64,000 bases of DNA. It comes from Sipunculus nudus (lineage: Eukaryota > Annelida > Sipuncula > Golfingiida > Sipunculidae). Position numbers and translations under genes: made by a program. Below the pieces are notes generated by a model, which worked only from the letters and a program-made list of their open reading frames with translations, was not told the DNA's origin and did no database searches. The stretch is taken from assembly GCA_026874595.1 (NCBI GenBank), contig CM049313.1, positions 71,110,659-71,174,658 on the forward strand, given 5' to 3'. Positions 49,434-60,639 of this stretch are shown here, in pieces. The stretch's first letter is position 1, and each line of letters starts with the position of its first letter.

Positions 49434-49787
49434 CTTATGCAGAACAACAACAATTCAATGATTATACTTAGTTACGAACTGGAATATCATCTGAACTCAG
49501 CAACAGGAAATAGGAACAATGACCAGAAGACACTGCTGTCTTTAGTTGGGCGGTCCAGTTGGAACCTCAACTTCAAATGTGCAAGTGTCAGGATGACAAC
49601 AACTGCCCTGAATCTGACTGGATTCATTCAGCCATTATACATGGTGAATCAGCTTGATCCAAGCCAGAACCATGATGGGTTCATTGACTGATTCCTGCGG
49701 TGTGCCCCGCCTCCCTTGGTGAACATGTGGGAAGGATTAGGTGTTGAGTGCCCTGGCATTTTTCCAGAAGTGCACAAAATGTTCAAG
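49434..49787 (+). pseudogene. Array unit 14, least damaged copy
   Basis: Exactly 354 nt. The tract is GCCCCGCCTCCC and not a C run, which keeps the frame into LVNMWEGLGVECPGIFPEVH and KMFK at the donor. The shared TGA is its only stop. The interrupted tract is probably close to the ancestral state from which the C runs of other units arose. Confidence 0.75.
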
Positions 49788-52700
49788 GTAATTTAGGCTT
49801 CTGTCTATTGCAGCTTATGCAGAACAACAACAATTCAATGATTATACTTAGTGACGAACTGGAATATCATCTGAACTCAGCAACAGGAAATACGAACAAT
49901 GACCAGAAGACACTGCTGTCTTTAGTTGGGCGGTCCAGTTGGAACCTCAACTTCAAATGCGCAAGTGGCAGGATGACAACAACTGCCCTGAATCTGACTG
50001 GATTCATTCAGCCATTATACATGGTGAATCAGCTTGATCCAAACCAGAAACATGATGGGTTCATTGACTGATTCCTGCGGTGTGCCCCCCCCCCCCTTGG
50101 TGAACATGTGGGAAGGATTAGGTGTTGAGTGCCCTGGCATTTTTCCAGACGTGCACAAAATGTTCAAGGCAATTTAGACTTCAGTCTATTGCAGCTTATG
50201 CAGAACAACAACAATTCAATGATTATACTTAGTGACGAACTGGAATATCATCTGAACTCAGCAACAGGAAATAGGAACAATGACCAGAAGACACTGCTGT
50301 CTTTAGTTGGGCAGTCCAGTTGGAACCTCAACTTCAAATGCGCAAGTGGCAGGATGACAACAACTGCCCTGAATCTGACTGGATTCATTCAGCCATTATA
50401 CATGGTGAATCAGCTTGATCCAAACCAGAAACATGATGGGTTCATTGGCTGATTCCTGCGGTGTGCCCCCCCCCCCTGGTGAACATGTGGGAAGGATTAG
50501 GTGTTGAGTGCCCTGGCATTTTTCAAGACGTGCACAAAATGTTCAAGGTAATTTAGACTTCTGTCTATTGCAGCTTATGCAGAACAACAACAATTCAATG
50601 ATTATACTTAGTGACGAACTGGAATATCATCTGAACTCAGCAACAGGAAATAGGAACAATGACCAGAAGACACTGCAGTCTTTAGTTGGGCGGTCCAGTT
50701 GGAACCTCAACTTCAAATGCGCAAGTGGCAGGATGACAACAACTGCCCTGAATCTGACTGGATTTATTCAGCCATTTTACAGGGTGAATCAGCTTGATCC
50801 AAGCCAGAACCATGATGGGTTCATTGGCTGATTCCTGCGGTGTGCCCCCCCCCCCCTTGGTGAACATGTGGGAAGGATTAGGTGTTGAGTGCCCTGGCAT
50901 TTTTCAAGACGTGCACAAAATGTTCAAGGTAATTTAGACTTCTGTCTATTGCAGCTTATGCAGAACAACAACAATTCAATGATTATACTTAGTGACGAAC
51001 TGGAATATCATCTGAACTCAGCAACAGGAAATAGGAACAATGACCAGAAGACACTGCTGTCTTTAGTTGGGCGGTCCAGTTGGAACCTCAACTTCAAATG
51101 CGCAAGTGGCAGGATGACAACAACTGCCCTGAATCTGACTGGATTCATTCAGCCATTATACATGGTGAATCAGCTTGATCGAAACCAGAAACATGATGGG
51201 TTCATTGACTGATTCCTGCGGTGTGCCCCCCCCCCTTGGTGAACATGTGGGAAGGATTAGGTGTTGAGTGCCCTGGCATTTTTCCAGACGTGCACAAAAT
51301 GTTCAAGGCAATTTAGACTTCAGTCTATTGCAGCTTATGCAGAACAACAACAATTCAATGATTATACTTAGTGACGAACTGGAATATCATCTGAACTCAG
51401 CAACAGGAAATAGGAACAATGACCAGAAGACACTGCTGTCTTTAGTTGGGCAGTCCAGTTGGAACCTCAACTTCAAATGCGCAAGTGGCAGGATGACAAC
51501 AACTGCCCTGAATCTGACTGGATTCATTCAGCCATTATACATGGTGAATCAGCTTGATCCAAACCAGAAACATGATGGGTTCATTGGCTGATTCCTGCGG
51601 TGTGCCCCCCCCCCCCCCCCCCCCGGTGAACATGTGGGAAGGATTAGGTGTTGAGTGCCCTGGCATTTTTCAAGACGTGCACAAAATGTTCAAGGTAATT
51701 TAGACTTCTGTCTATTGCAGCTTATGCAGAACAACAACAATTCAATGATTATACTTAGTGACGAACTGGAATATCATCTGAACTCAGCAACAGGAAATAG
51801 GAACAATGACCAGAAGACACTGCTGTCTTTAGTTGGGCGGTCCAGTTGGAACCTCAACTTCAAATGCGCAAGTGGCAGGATGACAACAACTGCCCTGAAT
51901 CTGACTGGATTTATTCAGCCATTATACAGGGTGAATCAGCTTGATCCAAGCCAGAACCATGATGGGTTCATTGGCTGATTCCTGCGGTGTGCCCCCCCCC
52001 CTTGGTGAACATGTGGGAAGGATTAGGTGTTGAGTGCCCTGGCATTTTTCAAGACGTGCACAAAATGTTCAAGGTAATTTAGACTTCTGTCTATTGCAGC
52101 TTATGCAGAACAACAACAATTCAATGATTATACTTAGTGACGAACTGGAATATCATCTGAACTCAGCAACAGGAAATAGGAACAATGACCAGAAGACACT
52201 GCTGTCTTTAGTTGGGCGGTCCAGTTGGAACCTCAACTTCAAATGCGCAAGTGGCAGGATGACAACAACTGCCCTGATTCTGACTGGATTCATTCAGCCA
52301 TTATACATGGTGAATCAGCTTGATCCAAACCAGAAACATGATGGGTTCATTGACTGATATCTGTGGTGTGCCCCCCCCCCCTTGGTGAACATGTGGGAAG
52401 GATTAGGTGTTGAGTGCCCTGGCATTTTTCCAGACGTGCACAAAATGTTCAAGGTAATTTAGACTTCTGTCTATTGCAGCTTATGCAGAACAACAACAAT
52501 TCAATGATTATACTTAGTGACAAACTGGAATATCACCTGAACTCAGCAACAGGAAATAGGAACAATGACCAGAAGACACTGCTGTCTTTAGTTGGGCGGT
52601 CCAGTTGGAACCTCAACTTCAAATGCGCAAGTGGCAGGATGACAACAACTGCCCTGAATCTGACTGGATTCATTCAGCCATTATACATGGTGAATCAGCT

Positions 52701-53250
52701 TGATCCAAGCCAGAACCATGATGGGTTCATTGACTGATTCCTGTGGTGTGCCCCCCCCCCCACCCTTGGTGAACATGTGGGAAGGATTAGGTGTTGAGTG
52801 CCCTGGCATTTTTCCAGACGTGCACAAAATGTTCAAGGTAATTTAGACTTCTGTCTATTTCAGCTTATGCAGAACAACAACTATTCAATAATTATACTTA
52901 GTGACGAACTGGAATATCATCTGAACTCAGCAACAGGAAATCGGAACAATGACCAGAAGACACTGCTGTCTTTAGTTGGGCGGTCCAGTTGGAACCTCAA
53001 CTTCAAATGCGCAAGTGGCAGGATGACAACAACTGCCCTGAATCTGACTGGATTCATTCAGCCATTATACATGGTGAATCAGCTTGATCCAAGCCAGAAC
53101 CATGATGGGTTCATTGACTGATTCCTGTGGTGTGCCCCCCCCCCCCCCACCCTTGGTGAACATGTTGGAAGGATTAGGTGTTGAGTGCCCTGGCATTTTT
53201 CCAGATGTGCACAAAATGTTCAAGGTAATTTAGACTTCTGTCTATTTCAG

Positions 53251-53604
53251 CTTATGCAGAACAACAACTATTCAATGATTATACTTAGTGACGAACTGGA
53301 ATATCATCTGAACTCAGCAACAGGAAATCGGAACAATGACCAGAAGACACTGCTGTCTTTAGTTGGGCGGTCCAGTTGGAACCTCAACTTCAAATGTGCA
53401 ATGGCAGGATGACAACAACTGCCCTGAATTTGACTGGATTCATTCAGCCATTATACATGGTGAATCAGCTTGATCCAAGCCAAAACCATGATGGGTTCAT
53501 TGACTGATTCCTGCGGTGTGCCCCCCCCCCCCCCTGGTGAACATGTGGGAAGGATTAGGTGTTGAGTGCCCTGGCATTTTTCCAGAGTGCACAAAATGTT
53601 CAAG
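53251..53604 (+). pseudogene. Array unit 24, last copy
   Basis: Has a one-base deletion (TGTGCAATGGC for TGCGCAAGTGGC) causing an early frameshift and another near the end (CCAGAGTGC). The following 19 bp (53605-53623) are donor-side intron; array identity stops there at TCTGTCT|GCATTA. Confidence 0.8.
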
Positions 53605-53859
53605 GTAATTTAGACTTCTGTCTGCATTATAAAGAAGTGAATTAAGTGATTCAGTCATAAGGATGAATGTACCATGTTGTGCATGTACACACCCATCATC
53701 CTGAGAGAGAACATATGAAATCAACTGGTAGGTAACAAGATGTGAACATAAATCAAGCTCTCTTCTTGTTAAGCATTGTGCCTGTATATCATTGAGTATA
53801 TAAGTTGTTGAAGGATTAGATGTTCCTTTTTTTTAACAAGAGTCAGTGGTTTTACTAAT

Positions 53860-54175
53860 ACCACAGGTTTATAGGGCATATGTAAGGGTTCCAGATCCCA
53901 GTACCTATCTTGTTGTCAATGTTGTCACATCTCAGAGAATGGATAATCAAAACAATAATTCATTGCTTCCAGTTGATGGACAGATAACTGATGTAGAAAC
54001 AGCAGATTAGCAGGCTTCTGATGTAAACATAGGAGAAGATAGGGGTAATGTTTCAGGTGATATCTCACCTGTCCAATTACGCAGGTCCCTCCATGAGCAG
54101 AAGGAACAAGACAAATATGGGGTTCATGATGTTAACAGCGATGAGAGTGTATTGTCAGATAATGCAAGGTAATAC
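53860..54175 (+). pseudogene. Gypsy-like pol fragment (post-protease linker), copy 1
   Basis: Matches 63290-63583 at the DNA level (TTTATAGGGCATATGTAAGG, then GATAACTGATGTAGAAACAG). The frame DGQITDVETAD is followed by a stop here, then QASDVNIGED and DESVLSDNAR. Placed by its longer relative at 62763-63583, where a retropepsin comes first. Confidence 0.6.
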
Positions 54176-54424
54176 ACAATCAAGAGAGTTCTCAGGTTTG
54201 AGAGACAAGATGATATAAAAGAATATGTAGTTCAAATAAAAAAGGGCCCTCTCAAAAGGCTGTATAGATTAAGCTGTCAAGTTTGGATAAAAGAGGAAGA
54301 AAATTGGTGATGGAAAATGTTATTCCAAAAATAGATGCTATGTGAATATATATCGTATGCATAAGCTCTACATGATGTCGTCAGGTTTGATGGTAGTATA
54401 TTTATTTGTATTTTCTTTGTTAGA

Positions 54425-54745
54425 GAGCATGCCTTCGAGGGTGATAATGGCAGGCTAGATAGGTTTCTCTTGGAGAAACTAGAAACTATATGTAATGGTT
54501 AACTACAAATTACCCATTTTAACATGACATTTCTGGGACTGTTAAGTATGCTGATTAGAATATTAGATTGTGTGGATTGGCTATCTGTTTTAAGTCTGTT
54601 GCATGTTATGTGTTGTTATATGATCACATAATCTTATTCATTCCCACTCATGATGTTTGGACATTTGACAAAGTTCTGGAATGGGTAACGGGGAAACGTC
54701 TAACAGGAACTGAAGCATGTGAAATTGTCCAGAAAAGGGTAAAAG
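54425..54745 (+). other. Two candidate downstream exons
   Basis: After TTCTTTGTTAG a frame reads EHAFEGDNGRLDRFLLEKLE and has a possible donor (ATAT|GTAATG) at about 54492. A second frame, ending at the strong donor AAAAG|GTAAGT (54745/54746), reads VWTFDKVLEWVTGKRLTGTE and ACEIVQKRVK. A further acceptor at about 55339 (TTTGTTGCAG) leads to AEAPRRNYPN and a stop. These could be 3' exons of the arrayed gene, being on the same strand and next to it, but no domain links them. Confidence 0.3.
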
Positions 54746-55859
54746 GTAAGTATGCACCAGTTCACCAGTCACAAACCTAGACCTAACACCACTCGTCAGT
54801 ACTAGACAGTAGTCAATAGTAACTTGGTAACAGGAACAGAACCACCAGTATTTTAACACTAACAGTAGTCAGTTTCAGTTAACTCTTCAGGGTTGGGATC
54901 ATAGGACACCCCCTGCTCACTCACCTACTGCTACATATACACATATGAAGCATCTACCTTAACAGCTCAGAAGGGATGGGGTGGGTGAGGTTATGGTGCT
55001 CTCTGTGCATCTTATGATTGTGTGAACCAACAAGAAAATTTTATTTTTGCTTTAATATTATTTGATGGTTTAAAGGGAAGAGAGTGTTCACCATTTATTT
55101 AAAAGGTTCCAACAAGAACCAAGGGGCTTGGAACCAAGGATGCTGTGAACTACCTGTTACATGAAAAATTAATATTTGCTGCAAGGAAATATTGTCGATA
55201 TTTTTTCTATATCTAACCTAAGTATGTATCCTGTTGGTAAGATTTACCTCGTTTTTGAACCAGCTGGGCCATTGTGATGTGACACATCTGAAATATGACT
55301 AAAACACTCAGTCATACTCTTTACTCTGTTTGTTGCAGCAGAAGCGCCTAGAAGAAACTATCCAAATTAAAGTTAAAACAACAGCATACAAATTGTATTC
55401 ATGTTATATGGATCATCCATAAATGATTTGCTTTTTATGTTAGACTTTATCAACTGACATTAAATATGCAAATAGTTAAAGGAACAACAGGAATTTCAGT
55501 TAAAGACTCAAAAGACTTACAACACAAAACATGTCCTCAGCTTTGAGAATGCACAGACTCAATTTTTCTGTTCATTTGAAATACTGTATTTATTCCAATC
55601 TGGCGATCCCTCTTATTTATGTCCCCAAAAAATATTTTGAAAGCATAATTTCTAAAATGACTCTAATTTCGCGACTGCCGACGATGTTTTCTGTTGACGG
55701 TGTTAAGGTGAAATGCCTCCGTCTCTCACAGGCCCTGCAGTTTGTATCTGACAAGATTCTTATTACACTGATCATCCACATCAATCTTGTTTCCAATATA
55801 ATTTTTGAAGATACAAAGATGCGTTTTTCTTAATATATAAACTTGATAAAGCGTTCAAG
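54746..55859. other. No confident gene
   Basis: Holds the weak terminal exon mentioned at 55340. The frame at 55531-55833 has even composition but no recognised motif and no supported exon borders. Confidence 0.4.
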
Positions 55860-56110
55860 ATCCAAATGGGTGTCCGTGACGAAGCAGACTCGTGTACCAT
55901 CCCTGGAACACACGTGCCTCGTGTGCAATTCGCGTGGGATATTTAGCAATAATATTTACAACATCGGAGGGAAAGCACGCGTGGTGGAACAACCGTGACA
56001 CAGGTAGAACTATCACCTTAGTTAAGTTAAAAAGACCCCGGTAAGATTTTGGATGGGTGACCGCGCGTACCATACAGGGCCCGATCGAGGGCACGCGTGC
56101 TAGGACCATT
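55860..56110 (+). repeat. 5S-rRNA-like segment in a repeat (SINE-like)
   Basis: At 56020-56072 the order GTTAAGTTAA, CCCCGGTAAG, then TTGGATGGGTGACCGCGCG follows the 3' half of 5S rRNA (GTTAAGC..GGTTAGTACTTGGATGGGTGACCGC). The 5' half with the usual promoter start is not seen. The surrounding bases are locally GC-rich, unlike the neighbours. Probably a 5S-derived repeat or pseudogene, not a functional 5S gene. Confidence 0.5.
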
Positions 56111-56829
56111 TCCAGTCGTATGTATTTTAACGCGCCTTTACTTTCCTATATTTATTACCTATTATGCAAATAAAAGTTATCTGATATTAGGCAGTTATTT
56201 TTTATAAAGTCTTCTTCCAACTTCCGTGCAGCTGCTTGCCCCTTTTCGGCCCGCCGATATTGCCGCCTGGTGGGTTAACTTGAAACAACTGGTAGTTACA
56301 TGAGTTGCCGTCTATGTCAAGTGATCGTACCTATATGCATTTTGTGAAGTGATTGAGCTCAGTTTGATTAATCATTTGCGGACTCCGTATAATTCATGTG
56401 ACGGTTGGAAGCCCGTTTGTAGGAAATACTGTTAAGCTAACAAAACAAACTTATAAACGACCAAATTATCACTCAATTCATATGACCGCTCGAGTGTCAG
56501 AGCGGCTCTGCGTCTCTACGGAAGGTTATCAAACCGCATGCCTCTAAAATCTGGACCACCGCAAATTCTGCAGGAATTTTCAAATATCCTCCATTATCTT
56601 GACCTCAGAGAAAATTAATTATTTTTTTAAGTGGTCGCCAAATTAGAATAAATACCATTTTCAAACAAGAATGGGAATGTACCACCAGGAGTTTAGTAAA
56701 AAAAGGATGCTCTGGCAACACTAACAATCAAAGTATCACCACCTAATGCCAAATCTACATAAAAATTGAGAGTCCAGCACAGCAGACAATTTGTTTCTAG
56801 GTTTCTTTACATATCATAGAACCAATATG
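56111..56829. other. No gene recognised
   Basis: Mixed sequence without supported frames or repeats. Confidence 0.4.
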
Positions 56830-57258
56830 AAGAAATGGCGCTGCAAGTATAAGGAAGGCATAGAAATCAAACAATCACTCCAGCCCTTGGACATTTTGAC
56901 TTTTCTCCACAGGACTTGCCCAGGAAAAAATAGTCTATAGTGAAAACTGCAATGGTAAAAGTACAGATTGCTGAATTTTGAAGCCATGCAAAAACACACA
57001 GTAACTTGTAGTAACTGTAATTAAGTCGAATAAAAGCATTAAACATTCATTCACGTTTACTTTTAGAGGAAATGGTGCTGCAAGTATAAGGAAAGCATAG
57101 AAATCAAACAGTCACTCTGGCATTGGTCATTTTTATTTTTTTCCAGAGGACTTGCCCAGGAAAAAAAATGGTCTATAGTAATAACTGCAATGGTAAATAT
57201 AAAGACTGCTTAAATACTGAAGCCATGCAGTAATTTGTAGTAACTGTCAATTATAAGT
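56830..57258. repeat. Diverged tandem duplication, about 238-bp offset
   Basis: 56830-57024 and 57068-57258 share GCTGCAAGTATAAGGAA, AGGACTTGCCCAGGAAAAAA and GTAACTTGTAGTAACTGT-like phrases. Non-coding. Confidence 0.7.
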
Positions 57259-57259
57259 G

Positions 57260-58890
57260 GAAAACAAGGGACCCATGGGTCACATCACTCAGCTGAATTT
57301 TGGAAAATATTAGTAACTGCATGCAAAATATTTTTACTTCTTTTGGTTTTTCATGTATATTATCATTAGGAAAGCTATGAGAAAATGGCCCTGATAAAAT
57401 GAAACTATGTAAATTATGGAATAATGGACATGAGCTAAACCATTTAGTGATTGACCAGGGAACAAATAGGCCTACGGTAAGTGTTATATAAAAGTAACAT
57501 TTCATAAACAAATGTGTGAAGGTTATTAAGTTTTCAAAAGTTAAATATATGGCCATATGAGTTAAAAATTAATTCCACAAAGTTTGACCAATATTCCTAA
57601 TTTTAATACTAAGTTAACAGTTTTATTCCACCTAGGCCCCGCCAACTTTAAGAGATATGAAAGAAATGCTACAAAGTATTTATATCTTCTTAAATCTTGT
57701 CAGTGAGCACTTACATTAGATCCTAATAATTTATCACATTTGAATATTAGGATTAAATTCCTGAAATTTTTTTTTTTAAAACAAATCAAAATTGTCCAAG
57801 TCTCATTAAAAAGAATTTATTTAACATTAAAATTATCAGATTCATCTTGTTTATTAGTCCTGTGTATTGAAGGGGTGGGTGGGGGGAGGGGTCTCCGATG
57901 TTACTGCTTGTTGCTGAAAAAAATGTTAATTTTAAGATTCATCTAGTTCATAGTACAGGTCTGTCAACAGAATGGGGGGGGGGGGGGGGGGGGAGGGGAG
58001 AGAAAAAGGCTTCCTGTGGTATGGTATTAACTGCAGACAGCCTGATCAAGCTCAACTCAGTGAAGAGATGGCTTGTGCTAGTGATGAGATTGCATAACAT
58101 TATGCCAACAGCCTGGGGACCAAAGTGGACTGCTTGACAATGCAAGGGAATACAACAAGAGCCTCAAAAAAAATTCAATAACTAGCCTAATTTTGCAGCT
58201 TTTATTTTCAAATTTCAGATTTTAACAGATTAAATTGTTATGTATACATGCTGTGAAAATTAAATCCACAGTACTTACAGAAAAAAAAACGTGCTTTGGC
58301 CAAAGTTGGGCAAAATTTAAGGTACCGATTTTTTATTTTTGCTAATATTTTAAAAATTTTAAAAGATTTTGATCTAATTTTGAGTATACAATTTAATTTT
58401 GATTAATCAAAGTTATATTACTGGTAAAAAGTCTGTAGCTTTAACATGTTTTGTGTTAAGTGATCAAATATCTTTCCTGAGTTTTTACAAAATGCATTAT
58501 GTTTAAGCCCATAACTTTATGGTTTATATTATAATTTATTTATTATTTATTTATTTATTTATTTATTAATTATATAATACAGACCTTATTTCTGGCATGT
58601 ACATCGGAACTTTATAGAGGAATATTTAAGGCAACTATGAGGAAAAACAGATGAGTGTTTGAGGTTTTTCCTTTATAACTCAAAGGAACGAAGTCACAAA
58701 GACCCAGTTTTTGGCTTGGTAGGAGATCTTTGGGACATCTAACATTATGCCAAATTTTGGATTCCTAGGTCTTACGGTTTTAAATGTGCCACATCTACGA
58801 ATGGATGGACGGACGGACGGACTGACAGATGGAAGGACGACAGATAATGGACCACGACTATAGCTCAGATGATTTATAGTCAGCTGAGCT
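57260..58890 (-). mobile_element. Family C/D element, full-length copy 2
   Basis: Same termini as 38630-40080: AACAAGGGACCCATGGGTCA at the left and an AGCTCAGATGATTTATAGT hairpin at 58862-58890. Extra blocks against copy 1: poly-G at about 57976-57993 and an (ATTT)n stretch at 58540-58565. Non-coding. Confidence 0.75.
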
Positions 58891-59135
58891 AAAAAGCATT
58901 AAACCTGCATTTAAATTTATTTTTTTTGTGTGGTTTTTAATAATAGAGTTTTCTATTATGTTTAATTTGAGGATTTCTGCAAAAGCAAATTTAATTTTTT
59001 GGCTATTACTGGTATTTTGGTGAAGAAAAGAAAATAGGATTCCTATCTTGTTGAAACAAAACATTTTGCTTTCCACAAACTGCAACAAACATTGACATGG
59101 TTGAGGGGTACTTTGTTCTTTTACACATGAGTTAA

Positions 59136-59138
<3 letters not shown>

Positions 59139-59221
<83 letters not shown>
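59139..59221. repeat. Compound microsatellite (TA)n(TG)n
   Basis: (TA)n at 59139-59194 passes directly into (TG)n to 59221. No gene in 58891-59367 around it. Confidence 0.9.
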
Positions 59222-59224
<3 letters not shown>

Positions 59225-59367
59225 TTGTGGTCTGGGAAAAGTCATCACAATATATGACATTGCAGCACTTGTTTGTGAGGCATTTCTAAAAGCCATGACA
59301 CCTACTTGATTCTTTGCTGCCTTTAAAGCTTGCATCATTTGGCTAAATGACCGTAACATTTTTACAG

Positions 59368-59579
59368 AAGATGAGTTCCTCTCATCAGAAATCACCAACA
59401 AACCTGATACTGCAATCAACTATGAAAATTCAGATGAAGCTGACCAACACCCAGATACATCAAAAGAGTCACACAATGAGACTCAAACAGAAACATTATC
59501 AGACATTGATCACTGCAAGGATCCACAACCTGAATCATCACAGAGAAAAGATGAGCAGCCATTCATGACACCTGAATAG
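59368..59579 (+). CDS. Candidate exon coding an acidic disordered segment
   Basis: After ACATTTTTACAG the frame reads DEFLSSEITNKPDTAINYEN, then SDEADQHPDTSKESHNETQT and on to EQPFMTPE with TAG at 59577-59579. Rich in Asp, Glu, Ser and Thr with no hydrophobic core, so likely a disordered linker. The acceptor phase (needs one base) is the same as exons 3 and 4 of the PWWP/Myb gene. No donor, so it is a last exon or has lost its end. Confidence 0.4.
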
Positions 59580-59754
59580 ATCCAAGGCTGCCCAAACTTG
59601 AGTATCTGAATGCTTTATTAAATACTGCTAAACTGACCAATTTTGATATTTTTTTTATATATCTGAAAACACATGTAAACCAATATAAGCCCTTGAACTT
59701 GTATTCTAACTCTTTATTATCCCTTATTTCAATAGATTTACTATTTTCTTGTAG

Positions 59755-60025
59755 GCTATCAGACGGCAGGAAAAAGCAGAGGAAGAAAACAAGCTATACC
59801 AACATATGTCAAAAGTACACCAGAAATGAAAAAAACTTTGAAGAAAAGGAAAAGTTGCCAAAAGACTGCAGAAAAGGTCCAGAAAAAGCTATTTCAAAGC
59901 ACATTGGTGAAGATAAAAGCAATAAGGCCACTGAAATGGAAACATCAAGTGGAGAGGAGGATGCAGAATTTGAATTGAGAGTTATACTGACTTCAGTACT
60001 TTTGAAACAGAGGCTGTACTTCTAG
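59755..60025 (+). CDS. Candidate exon coding a Lys-rich segment, two open frames
   Basis: After CTATTTTCTTGTAG two frames are open. One gives LSDGRKKQRKKTSYTN and ends with ATEMETSSGEEDAEFELR before a stop near 60023. The other gives YQTAGKSRGRKQAIPTYVKS and KKTLKKRKSCQKTAEKVQ and stops near 59976. The first half favours the second frame and the end favours the first, so a shift between them is possible. Basic, nuclear-type composition. Function unknown. Confidence 0.35.
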
Positions 60026-60639
60026 CTAGTATTGAAAACTATGAGAAAATCAAGGAGGGGGATTCATTTATAATCTTCCTGTATGTTGACTGGTTACTAT
60101 ATATGTTCCAAAATGCTTTCTGAAAAAGATGAGTAGAAAAATGGAACATGCATTTTACTTAGTATGAGTAAGAAAATGGAACCTGCAATTACCATAATAA
60201 TGACCTTTTATTTCATATATTTTCATCTTAGTTTATGGTGTCCAAAGACTAGTTTGTCATATAGTTTTTCATACAGCATCACATTTTTCTGATTTCCCAG
60301 CTGGGGGTCTGTAGAGTTTGTAGAGTTAAAAGAGTAATTAAATCTTATTCTTCACATATGTGATTGACCTGACTTCTGTTTAAATGTCCCAGTGTGCCCC
60401 ATGTGTTGTGCAAATGTGCCCTGTACATGGAGTACGGTGGGACCTTTTTCTTCAGTGTGAACATACTTCTGTTTGGCTGTGTTTGTGTAAGATTGCCAGC
60501 CCTAGTTAATTATCTCCAAATGGTTTTTGTCTTGTAATAAATGCTTACTCATATTGGTGAAATCTGTCTCCCCTACAAATCAAACTTGATTACATAAAGT
60601 TATACCCTCGGAATATAGTCTATAATATCAACAATTTTC
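60026..60639. other. No gene recognised
   Basis: AT-rich with no supported feature. Confidence 0.4.

Larger units (their letters stand above)
44478..53604 (+). repeat. 24-unit tandem array of a DUF3987-like exon
   Basis: Exon copies start at 44478, 44856, 45238, 45622, 46002, 46390, 46771, 47151, 47532, 47910, 48291, 48669, 49047, 49434, 49814, 50195, 50574, 50955, 51334, 51721, 52100, 52480, 52864 and 53251. The period is 378-388, varying mainly by the length of one poly-C tract. Each copy encodes about 118 codons with motifs IILSDELEYHL, SSWNLNF, TTALNLTGFIQPLY and HDGFID-stop-FLRC, then VNMWEGLGVECPG. The order SDE, then GxQP, then DGxxxRFL resembles the DUF3987 helicase/primase-like ATPase family. 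Spacers of 26 nt start GTAATTTAG (GC in three) and end TATTGCAG. The right flank matches 19 bp past the last donor. Confidence 0.9.

Noticed and set aside
44790-53121. About 20 separate 107-codon genes in the array
   Set aside because: The frames start at GTG within the previous unit's end and cross the spacer, so they are stop-to-stop artefacts of an exon repeat and not individual genes.
44478-53604. CRISPR array or bacterial repeat cassette
   Set aside because: Units are near-identical 380-bp exon copies without unique spacers, in a eukaryotic context.
44478-53604. Selenoprotein reading of the shared TGA
   Set aside because: No Cys/Sec-like context; CGA to TGA is simpler, and most units also have frameshifts.
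55531-55833. 100-codon ORF
   Set aside because: No recognised motif, weak start, no exon signals; left as unassigned.
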